DNA of 64,000 nt from Blastomussa wellsi. Lineage: Eukaryota; Cnidaria; Anthozoa; Scleractinia; Plerogyridae. Under the pieces are notes generated by a model. It was not told where the DNA came from. It made no database searches and saw nothing but the letters and a program-made list of their open reading frames with translations. This document shows positions 56,701 through 64,000 of the stretch, in pieces; position 1 is the first letter of the stretch, and each line of letters begins with the position of its first letter. The stretch spans positions 672,016 through 736,015 of the forward strand of contig OX393563.1 of the NCBI GenBank assembly GCA_947652115.1, in the 5' to 3' direction. Made by a program: the position numbers and the translations under genes.

Positions 56701-58670
56701 ACAGTGTCTTAATAAGTTGAACATCACCTCTTAGTCCCAAGGAGATTATCCGTCTTTAAAGTGCCTATGAAATGAAAAAACGAGCTATTGAAAAATATCA
56801 AAATCTTGAATATCTCAACAAAAATCTTGAATATCTCTGGAACCAGAGGAGATATCACAAAAAGGAAAATGCCATTTTTCTTTATTTTTAAAGACCTTTC
56901 AAATAAGCTTATTTTTCATTTCATAGGCACTTTAACAGTTGACTGTATCTAATGACGACAAAACATATTTTTTGATTTTTTTTGCAGGAGCACCGGAAAG
57001 ACAAGATCAGACAAGTACTTCATTTTGGAAGAAAGACATTCGTCCACCAAGGCGCTGCTAAAAAGGTCACGTGTTATATGTCCATCCCTTATACATCCTG
57101 TGTGGCACAAAGCTCTGCGGCATCCAAAGCTCCTTGACATCATATCACAGCTGGTACTTTCTCTGATTTCTACATGTGTTGTTTTTCTTGTTTTGTTATT
57201 GAGCGATGCTTTCTGGCGAAGGTACCATACCAGTCCCACCTTATCAATCAACCTTACCATGCGTTGCTACCTTAACTACCATTAAAAGCTCACCTCTCGT
57301 CTCCTAGCTCAGTCAGTAAGAGGTTGTGGGTGTGAATCCCACCAAACTTGTTTTTCGTTACCCTTCAGTGCAGTCCCCAATTTTCTTTCAAGGGCTAACT
57401 TTCAGGACAAATTCATGGGTTAATTCCAGCATGGGTTAATTCTGATTACGGTAATGTTAATTCGTTTTAATCTCCCAACATTCTGACGAATCTAACGCTA
57501 AAACTTGACGGGTATTAGTAAAAATGTTGTCATCACTCACAGCCTAGTATATTCTTTTTTAAACGCCAGGTTGAAAGCTCGTCAATTCGATACATAATGC
57601 AAGAAAAAATTCACATGAAATACCCTGGCGAAGATGGTTCAAAGGGGATCAAGTGGCATCAAGACTGGGCGTTCCTTCCTCACACAAACGACAGTATTGT
57701 TACTGTTGGTTTAGCTATAGATGATTCTGCTAAAGAAAATGGTAAGTAGTAATTTCTCCTCACACAAAAGAGATAAAAAAGATACAGCCTTGTTTTTTAA
57801 CGATGCTGCATGACTGCCCTCTCTCAGTTTTCGGTTTTCATGCCTTGAAACAGTTATGCCTGCTTGACTTGCCGGTCAGGGAAGATCGATGTGAGTGAAA
57901 ACTCTCGTAACCAATCTTCTCTCATTACAAAAGATAAATAGGGCCAGGACACGAGTGCTCTGGGAGGTTACATATTCTGCAGTTTTCAGTGTTTTCAGAG
58001 TCGCCAGCGACCCTACCTTTGCTTTTCTGCGTTCAGTGGGCCTGCCTTCTGTCTTACTTTTAAAACGAGTGAGCCATCGTGTAAAATGAGCTTGCTCTGC
58101 ATGAAAATGAGAGTGTAGGTAAAACAAAGCTCGAAAACGGCCTATTTGGTGTTATATTAGAAACAGCTACCGACGAGAAAAGCTTGCAAAAGAGAAATAG
58201 TATATTTCTATTTTTGTTCCCGTTTAGGCTGCCTGCAGATCGTTCCAGGAACACACAAGCAGCCGATCCTGTCTCACTTTAGAAATGACTCTTTTGTGTC
58301 AGAAATAACAGATCCGACCTTTGACCCCAGTAAAGCAGTTTATGTTGAAGTGCCATCTGGGGGCGCTTCGTTCCATCATGTGCGAACTGCGCATGCTTCA
58401 GGCCCTAACAACTCGTCTCGTTCAAGACGAGTGTGTTTTACTCAATACTGTGCTACAGACGCTTGGCCTCTCATTGGTGTAGTTGGACCGGAGGGGTATG
58501 GTGTTGAAGGTCCCGTGGATTGGAAGCGATTCTGTTCCACGATTGTGCGCGGCTCCCCAACCTTCTATCCTCGTATGGTGAATATTCCGATATCGTTGCC
58601 ATTCCCCTATGACCGAGGATATGATGTGTTTCATGAAGAGGGAAATAAGCATGAACACGACACAGTGTGA
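50740..58670 (+). CDS. Phytanoyl-CoA dioxygenase (PhyH) family protein, 5 exons, complete
   Basis: Exons are 50740-50847, 55760-55851, 56988-57153, 57570-57741 and 58228-58670, GT-AG throughout, phases 0, 2, 0, 1. The protein has 326 residues. It belongs to the Fe(II)/2-oxoglutarate-dependent PhyH family. The N-terminus (MASKMSLLGTSFKRLFSSSS) is basic and Ser-rich without acidic residues, so mitochondrial import is possible. NEEQKSQYERDGCIVVKDIF is the usual family start. The iron triad is H152-x-D154 (WHQDW) and H235 (VRTAHASG); an arginine about ten residues later (R244 or R246) would bind 2-oxoglutarate. ENGCLQIVPGTHK (about 178-190) is the family signature. The body resembles bacterial-type PhyH proteins with WHQDW and HHVRT motifs more than human PHYH or PHYHD1, so the substrate is open. 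The 4.9-kb intron 1 and the 1.1-kb intron 2 carry transposons. Confidence 0.9.
51324..51524 (+). pseudogene. Fragment of a GIY-YIG-type retroelement nuclease tail
   Basis: The frame ending at 51524 contains SANDIELIPPEVIRSSCDA then VAREAYLIRRGQALE. The pattern H-S-x-x-D-[IVM]-x-[LV]-I-P followed by AREA-LI--G resembles the C-terminal part of GIY-YIG endonuclease domains carried by some retroelements, including Penelope-like ones. Only about 60 residues remain. It lies in intron 1 of the dioxygenase gene. Confidence 0.4.
51838..52354. mobile_element. MITE with long TIRs (ATGCACCTATCAATGTAAAT)
   Basis: The left end begins ATGCACCTATCAATGTAAAT followed by CCCGC and a G-rich run, and TATAGGTGGGGGATTT; the right end mirrors it through AAATCCCCCACCTAT, a run of C, and ATTTACATTGATAGGTGCAT. 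The TIRs are ~55 bp. Inside, two direct copies of the segment AAAATGTTGC(T/C)AGAAAGGCC occur. It is in intron 1 of the dioxygenase gene. Confidence 0.82.
53606..54720 (+). mobile_element. Relic of a TTAA transposon with a broken ORF
   Basis: TTAA at 53606 is followed by AGTGCCTATGAAGTAAAAA, the same terminus as the MITE at 56756-56935. Downstream, ATG 53866 opens MSDSSDEMPSSTSISSYEQS, stops at 53955 after SSLEI, and the same frame continues with IVGHIQQPYARYADEP, like the N-terminus of cnidarian transposon proteins whose C-terminus carries a Cys-rich P2X7-like module. The rest has decayed. A minus-strand frame at 54328-54642 with CSICKKH is unassigned. The right end of this relic is not located. 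Confidence 0.45.
55190..55352 (-). mobile_element. tRNA-derived SINE, family A, head only (minus strand)
   Basis: On the minus strand a box B-like GGTCCGAGTTCGAGCCTCGA and the following ACTACAGTGTTCCTGGGCAA and AGACACTTAATCCCAC match family A. The box A region is damaged (ATGCCTTGGACTCAGGATTG). The body is missing, so the copy is truncated. Confidence 0.7.
56756..56935. mobile_element. 180-bp TTAA MITE (AGTGCCTATGAAATGAAAAA)
   Basis: TTAA at 56756-56759 and 56932-56935 enclose 20-bp inverted termini AGTGCCTATGAAATGAAAAA with at most one or two mismatches. The interior contains a direct repeat of AATCTTGAATATCTC. It lies in intron 2 of the dioxygenase gene, 53 bp from the acceptor of exon 3. 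Confidence 0.85.
57298..57352 (+). mobile_element. Degenerate tRNA-like head
   Basis: TAGCTCAGTCAGTAAGAG followed by GGGTGTGAATCCCACC has box A and box B spacing close to a tRNA but shortened by a deletion. No CCA-end folding is possible, so it is a SINE relic and not a tRNA gene. Confidence 0.45.
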
Positions 58671-58769
58671 AGTGTGAGAAATTACAACTCAGTCTAAATT
58701 AACTCATTCAAATTTTCCATGGAACTAAATCAAAGGGTTTATTGTGTTTTAATAATTCTGGGTTAGTTT

Positions 58770-59510
58770 AAGGGAGAGAACCCTAACTGCAAAACGGCTA
58801 CTATTGATGACTTCCAACCATCATATCTTGAGTTCCCTTTAAATCCTGGGATTAGTTATTTTTGCCATTCTTGCTATATTGGAGGCTGCTTTCACTTTTG
58901 GCAGCTTTAACCGTATTTGGAAAGTCATGTGACCAGAACACAAAAATGCTATAAACTCTCACAGTTTACATCTTTCTCAGATGAAACCAAAGCCATTGGA
59001 TAGAGTGCATTCAGATGCAAAATCTGTAATATGAATTTGTTTGAATAAAAAATACTGTAAAAGTTATGGCGTCACAAACATGTCATGACGCCATAACTTT
59101 TTAACTAATGGGAATCTCCACAAATCCATACATCAGATTTTGCATCTGAATGCACTCTATCCATTGGCTTTGGTTTCATCCGAGAAAGATGTAACCTGTG
59201 GGAGTTTTAAGTGTTTTTGTGTTCTGGCCACGTGACTTTCCAAATATGGTCAAAGCTGCCATAACTGAAAGCAGCCTCCTATATATTCGCTCCGACTAAG
59301 GGCTAACGCTCGAAACGCCAGCTCTTGAATCTCTTTACGCTGGCCAATTGACATTATCAACCCAGTTGATAAAACCAAATTATACTCCTATACAACAAGC
59401 ATGGCAAAAACTAATCCCAGGATTGAAAGGGAACCCATGATATGATGATTAGAAGTCATCTATAGCAACCGTTTTGTAGTGAGGGTTCTCCCCCCGTAAG
59501 AGGTGTTTAA
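58770..59510. mobile_element. Large palindrome interrupted by a Penelope-like fragment
   Basis: Left arm about 58770-59065, right arm about 59088-59510, centre around GCGTCACAAACATGTCATGA. Matches include GCATTCAGATGCAAAATCTG with its complement near 59132, AGGCTGCTTTCA with its complement near 59266, and AATCCTGGGATTAG with its complement near 59416. The right arm is split at 59283 by a 101-bp insertion. Confidence 0.85.
59284..59384 (+). mobile_element. 101-bp Penelope-like repeat fragment with 8-bp TSD
   Basis: TATTCGCTCCGACTAAGGGC, TAACGCTCGAAACGCCAGCT and CAACCCAGTTGATAAAACCA identify it as a short copy of the repeat at 0.6, 26.6 and 34.1 kb. CTCCTATA flanks it at 59276-59283 and 59385-59392. 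Because it sits in one arm of a palindrome, the empty site can be read from the other arm, which confirms the insertion. Confidence 0.82.
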
Positions 59511-59563
59511 ATGAACTCTCTTTATAACACTTAGGGTAGATCTGATAATGGAGGATTAAATTC

Positions 59564-60289
59564 AAATTTAAATTCAAATTCAATTTATTTCCTCTTGACG
59601 TAGTTACTTAATTTAATTACAAACATTTGTAATTGCTGGCGATGTTTCTATTGTATTAAGTAAAAGTGCTTGAGTATGTGGCCAAATAAACCATTCGGTT
59701 TCCTAGTTGGCCGCCATGTTACCTATTGATGTGTCATTTGACACAGGCGAGGAAACAGAAAGAGGGCGGAAACAAAAAACTTAGTTAAAAATAATAATTG
59801 TATTAAAATAAAATATAGTAGAGGTGTGGTGGACAACTCGAGAGATAATACTTAATTTCAATAGACAAGCTACTTTGAAAATTGCTCTGAGAGTAAGAAA
59901 TTTTTGATATTTTTTGAAAAAGTGTACACATTCAAATCTTTAAGATATTGTGGGATAGACTTCCAAAGATCAATAGCTTTAAATGCAATCATTTGCTTGC
60001 CAGTGTTCGTCCTTACATGTGGCTTATATAAGTGTTTTGGGGTTGCATATCTAGTATTGTAGCTATGCACTTCTCTAGCATACTGGAAAGTGTTGCGAAG
60101 TACATCAGGTAGCAGACCTTTGTGCCAGAGGTGGGCAAATTTTAAGACGTGTAGAGAATAAATATTATATACAGTGAGCATGTCTAGCAAGTTCAGCAAT
60201 GGGAGAGCACTCTCAATATCTTTACCACGTATATTTGCGAAGAATATTAATCGAGCAACATGATTCTGCTTAACCTGGACTTTCTGCAA
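59564..60289 (-). mobile_element. 5'-truncated LINE with 14-bp target-site duplication
   Basis: The minus-strand frame 60289-59870 encodes the last 139 residues of a non-LTR retrotransposon polyprotein: QVKQNHVARLIFFANIRGKD, a LPLLNLLDML helix, then HSYNTRYA and WKSIPQYLKDLN. A 3' UTR with AAATAAATTG and an AATTTGAATTTAAATTTG tail follows. The flanks GGAGGATTAAATTC (59550-59563) and GGAGGATTAGATTC (60290-60303) are a duplication with one mismatch. The insertion is recent and truncated. Confidence 0.85.
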
Positions 60290-60303
60290 GGAGGATTAGA
60301 TTC

Positions 60304-61800
60304 GTTATTCACCTAGTGGACGTTATGTACATAAAATTGCGACTTACACTAGGGGGTGGGCAATAGCAATAGTAACAATGATAATGATAATGATAATGAT
60401 AATTAATACCGGAGGGGAGACATCCCAGAGGGACTGAAAAAGAGAACAAATGCATGCATTAAACTTATTAATGGGCTTTGACGTTGGACCTTGGTCACCC
60501 GTTTGATGTCAAACAGTTGTTAACAGTAAGAAGGTTCTACATGGTCATTGTAAAAGCTTGCAATTGTTTAGTTTAAAGTTTAAAATGTGCTTAAGATATT
60601 CCCAACAGTCTATACACGAACTAGAAATATACTAACATTCTGCACAACACGCCTGTAGAGAGCAGTGCACACACTGTAACTAGATGACACACTGTTTTCT
60701 GAAACCTTACGGCCACATTTCCTCAGCTGACAGAGCATCAAACGGAACCTTAGCTTCCACCCTTGGCAACCTTCAATCCACTAGCCAGCTTGTAACTGTA
60801 TGTTTGAGATGCTAGAATATTATCAAGATTTTGTAAGCTCTGATAAAACTGGTTTTCCGAGGTGATGGGCCTCTCCATTACGGCTCATAAAGCAGAACCA
60901 CCGGATTTTCAGTACTTTATCATCAGTAATGAGTATCCGATATCAGACGGTGGCTTCAACCGAGTGACAAGAAATATAAATATTTAATAGATATTTAAAG
61001 GTCAACAAAGGTCAAAGACCATTAATCCCCTCATTTTCTCTTGTCAACACATAGCTGTATGTTATTATAATCAATGCATAGGTGTACGAGCCGGGGTTGC
61101 AGTAACTCGGAGTGTTTTGGGCAGCAAAAGAAATTTGGGCAAGGCAACTAAGGTGATTTTTTGGGCAAATGGTTCACCCCCCCCCCCCCCCCCCTTGGAA
61201 AAAATTACGCTTATGAATCTAAGAGATGATTAACAGCCATACAGAGTTTATTCTTAAACATTTTCATAAGGTATGAGCCCATTTCTTACCGGTGACATTG
61301 ACCTTTTAGTGACGTCATAGGTAAAATTTGAGATGGCTCCACATCTAAAATTAAATGTGACATATTTACTGTGGAAAGTTTCATGCTTTTAGGTAGAAGT
61401 GCACACCTCTTCGACGTACGTTGAAAGTTTGTTTACAGGTATAATACTGTATTCCTCTTAGAATTAGCTATTAATTATATTTTGAATGGCAATCCGGGCA
61501 TCAAAATAAATAGGCATAGCCTCAAGCAATTATTTCGCATTTCGCTTTGCCACAGCTCAAACCGTTTCTCTCTTTCAGAGTATTCATTATGACTAGGAAC
61601 CGGTGCTTGCTATTCTGTTCATGGGCACATAAGGGTTGAGTACTTACCGCAGATTTGTTGATGACACTTTTTGTAATAATGTCCTTAACTTAAACAGATA
61701 ATCTTTCTCAGCTGAACAGTTCAACTCTCACAACTCAAACATTTAACAATTGGGCCACCCTCTACAATCATATCACATTCACGGGGTCGTAGTACGATGG
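60304..61800. other. Intergenic DNA upstream of the HECT-like gene
   Basis: A GATAAT microsatellite lies at 60380-60402 and a C-run of about 17 at 61178-61194. I see no exons. The segment is the likely distal promoter region of the HECT-like gene. Confidence 0.45.
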
Positions 61801-61811
61801 CCCAGAAGGCT

Positions 61812-61985
61812 CACAGTTCAGTTGTGATTTTTCACAGTTCAGTTGTGATTTTTCACAGTTCAGTTGTGATTTTTCACAGTTCAGTTGTGATTTTTCACAG
61901 TTCAGTTGTGATTTTTCAAACAGTTGCGTTGTAATTTTTCACAGTTCAGTTCTGGTTTTTGAGACAGTTCAGTTGTGATTTTTCG
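61812..61985. repeat. 21-bp tandem repeat upstream of the HECT-like gene
   Basis: Five near-identical units of TTCACAGTTCAGTTGTGATTT and about three decayed ones end ~150 bp before the start codon at 62133. Each intact unit contains CAGTTG, which is both an E-box (CANNTG) and a MYB-type site. Confidence 0.92.
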
Positions 61986-62132
61986 GTTGGACGAAAGAGA
62001 CTGGAACTTAACATACGGGAACTGACACAGGCGAGTTTTCTCCCGCCATTTTGGAAGACGGTAAAGTCGTCCACTCGTTCGTCTTTTGGGTACTTCGAGG
62101 TTGTTTTGTAGCAGTGCTTGGCGTTTTAAAAG

Positions 62133-64000
62133 ATGGATGCTATAATAAGGCAAACTGTACGAGAGGAAATAAGACGCCAGGGTCAGAACAACAACGAACG
62201 CGTTGAATCTGCCTCTACGAGTTCTAAAGCAGCGTCCAGTGAAGGAAACCAACGAACGGCAAGCCGACTGTCTGGATTGCTCGACCGCATCAGAGGTCAG
62301 TCAAGAGGGAAAAAAAGAAAGACCGATAAAGAACATCGAATCCAAGTTCGCTGGATTCATTACGACGAGCAGTCAGATAGTTTTGTTCCAGTTCGTCAGA
62401 AGAAAGGTGGGGGAAACCGGTTCGTTGCTTATACTGCGTCGGAACCTCCCACAGTTGGAGAACTGAAGCAAAAAGCCTCTGCTTTGTTTTTCCCTGACGG
62501 AAAAAGTGCTTTTGCTGGCTCAGTTGACGATATGCTCCTAGATATCTGCGACACAACCCAAATGGCCATTACTCGATTTCCTGGTGAAGGAACCATTGAC
62601 AGCTATTTAAAGGAACATGGTCTCTATCCGTCGACAACTTACCTCTATCTAAGATCACAGCACCAAGACACATTCTTTTCACAAATTGAAGCAGACGAGG
62701 AGACTTTTGAACGGTCGGTCAACCTGAATGTTTGTCAGGTAGCATCAGATGCTGGTAAGCGTGTTATTTGTTCAGTATGTAGCTGTACGTATTTGGAAGG
62801 TGAAGAATGCGTTCGATGTGAGCAGAACAGAGAATATGAGCTTTCTAGGATCGCTGATGGGGGGAATCCATATACTACAGAAACTCCAGAAACCCCAGTC
62901 TCACTTACTATGGATGAAATAAGATCTAGGCGGGTAGCAGTATTTTCGAATGGTGTGGCTGAAATAGAGGCAGAAGGATCGCATAGCAATGTGGCTGATG
63001 AAACCAGTTACCCAAGGCTTACAAATGAAGGGAATTGCAGTCTTGATCAAGGCTCTGTAGAGCAGGATTCTCCATGTCCTTCTTCATCAAGAGATCTTCC
63101 AGAGAGAGTTCTCACAGTTCATCGATCGTGCATAAGAACTGAATTGATTGAACATTTTAAAGACCCAAGTGTAATGAACTGTAATATTGATTTTAAGGTG
63201 GTTAATGAAAAGGGAAATTTTGAACAGGGTGTGGGTGTTGGGGTAGTTTGTGAAGTGTACACTTTATTCTGGAGTGAATTTTCTATCTCTATGACTATAG
63301 GAGAGAGAGAAAGGGTTCCCTTTGTTAGACATGACCACTTTGTTGAGGAGTGGGAGGCTGTGGGGAGAATTTTAGTTAAAGGGTTTGTGTCTGTCTCTTA
63401 TTTCCCCACCTTTTTGTCAAAGGCATTTTTATGCTACTGCCTCTTTGGCAACCAAGTTCCAGATTCCATGTTTGTTGATTCATTCACAAAATACCTATCC
63501 CCAGTCGAGGAAGAGTTCATTGTAGATATTATAAGAAAGAATTGGCTTCCAGATTATGAAGATGAATTTACTGATTTTCTTGAAAGATTCAAGTGTAGAA
63601 GGGTGGTTACCACTGAAAACCTTAGCCACGTAATTCTTGAAATTTCCAAGCAGGAACTAGTTCAGAAACCGCATCTCATGATTTCATCTTTGCAACCTTT
63701 TGTACAGCAGTTGAGGGAGTATCCCCAGTTCCAAACTATTTCAACCGTTGAGGGCTTCTATGATAGTCTTAAACCTACAACAAAAAAGGTGCTCTCTTGT
63801 CTCACCTCAAATCCACAAAATGAAGGAGAGAGAGATGCGTTTAAATTTTTGCAGCGATTTGTAAGAGGTCTGGAGATGCCAAAACTGCTGCAGTTTTTGC
63901 GATTTACAACAGCTATGGATATTATGATTGACAAGAAGATAGAAGTTACTTTCATTAAGTGTGAGGGCTTCAGTGCAAGACCCATTGCACACACCTGTGG
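62133..64000 (+). CDS. HECT-like E3 ubiquitin ligase family protein, 3' end beyond window
   Basis: An uninterrupted frame of about 622 codons runs from ATG 62133 to the window edge with no stop and no intron. The N-terminus is basic and polar (IRQTVREEIRRQGQNNN). Residues about 55-200 contain RIQVRWIHYDEQSDSFVPVR, a region seen in cnidarian and fish proteins annotated as G2/M-phase-specific E3 ligase-like. C213, C216, C218, C226 and C229 form a small zinc-ribbon-like cluster. From about residue 350, DFKVVNEKGNFEQGVGVG and the helices HFVEEWEAVGRILVKGF and FPTFLSKAFLCYCLFGN look like the N-lobe of a HECT domain; FIKCEGFSARPIAHTC at the edge starts the C-lobe, where the catalytic cysteine would be. 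Activity therefore cannot be judged. Such single-exon HECT-like genes are often multicopy and may be transposon-borne. The 21-bp array lies just upstream. Confidence 0.78.
   Translation, partial: MDAIIRQTVREEIRRQGQNNNERVESASTSSKAASSEGNQRTASRLSGLLDRIRGQSRGKKRKTDKEHRIQVRWIHYDEQSDSFVPVRQKKGGGNRFVAYTASEPPTVGELKQKASALFFPDGKSAFAGSVDDMLLDICDTTQMAITRFPGEGTIDSYLKEHGLYPSTTYLYLRSQHQDTFFSQIEADEETFERSVNLNVCQVASDAGKRVICSVCSCTYLEGEECVRCEQNREYELSRIADGGNPYTTETPETPVSLTMDEIRSRRVAVFSNGVAEIEAEGSHSNVADETSYPRLTNEGNCSLDQGSVEQDSPCPSSSRDLPERVLTVHRSCIRTELIEHFKDPSVMNCNIDFKVVNEKGNFEQGVGVGVVCEVYTLFWSEFSISMTIGERERVPFVRHDHFVEEWEAVGRILVKGFVSVSYFPTFLSKAFLCYCLFGNQVPDSMFVDSFTKYLSPVEEEFIVDIIRKNWLPDYEDEFTDFLERFKCRRVVTTENLSHVILEISKQELVQKPHLMISSLQPFVQQLREYPQFQTISTVEGFYDSLKPTTKKVLSCLTSNPQNEGERDAFKFLQRFVRGLEMPKLLQFLRFTTAMDIMIDKKIEVTFIKCEGFSARPIAHTC

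Noticed and set aside
57025..57285. 86-residue plus-strand frame
   Set aside because: It is exon 3 of the dioxygenase read past its donor into the intron; only 56988-57153 is coding.
61902..62252. 116-residue minus-strand frame
   Set aside because: It is antisense to the HECT-like start and the 21-bp repeats.

Overview
This window is nuclear DNA from an animal, most probably an anthozoan cnidarian and plausibly a stony coral; the species is an inference. The evidence is GT-AG split genes with typical animal exon sizes, an intronless rhodopsin-type GPCR, a nucleoside-phosphorylase-like gene of the kind expanded in cnidarians, and dense AT-rich non-coding DNA packed with tRNA- and 5S-derived SINEs, 5'-truncated LINEs, Penelope-like repeats, TTAA-bounded and fold-back MITEs and minisatellites. 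Nothing prokaryotic, no operon and no CRISPR array is present. I worked by eye only; every exon model below was checked for splice dinucleotides and for reading phase.

Layout. 1-2.4 kb: no gene, one Penelope-like repeat. 2.5-5.65 kb (+): three-exon gene for a nucleoside-phosphorylase-like protein with a MITE in intron 1, followed by a truncated LINE. 8.05-13.17 kb (+): complete four-exon TLC-domain gene (TLCD1/TLCD2-like) with a CRE/CCAAT promoter and a 617-bp palindrome and a SINE in intron 2. 13.2-17.4 kb: repeats. 17.45-18.38 kb (-): intronless class A GPCR. 18.4-25.7 kb: repeats, including a minisatellite enclosed in inverted repeats. 25.7-44.2 kb (-): the main gene, a 21-exon homologue of the RNA endonuclease SWT1 (WW domain, PIN domain, helical C-terminus), about 896 residues before an unlocated last exon. 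44.2-50.7 kb: a 5S-derived element and two large minisatellites that meet head to head. 50.74-58.67 kb (+): complete five-exon phytanoyl-CoA dioxygenase-family gene. 58.8-60.3 kb: a palindrome broken by a Penelope-like fragment, then a LINE with a target-site duplication. 62.13 kb to the window end (+): a long open frame for a HECT-like ubiquitin ligase family protein, cut by the window edge.

The genes look like independent housekeeping or lineage-specific loci, not a pathway. The most unusual content is structural: introns of SWT1 carry at least three long fold-back elements, one SWT1 intron uses a GC donor, two different minisatellites share an inverted core and switch orientation at a perfect 10-bp palindrome, and the start of the dioxygenase gene lies at the edge of an interspersed repeat.
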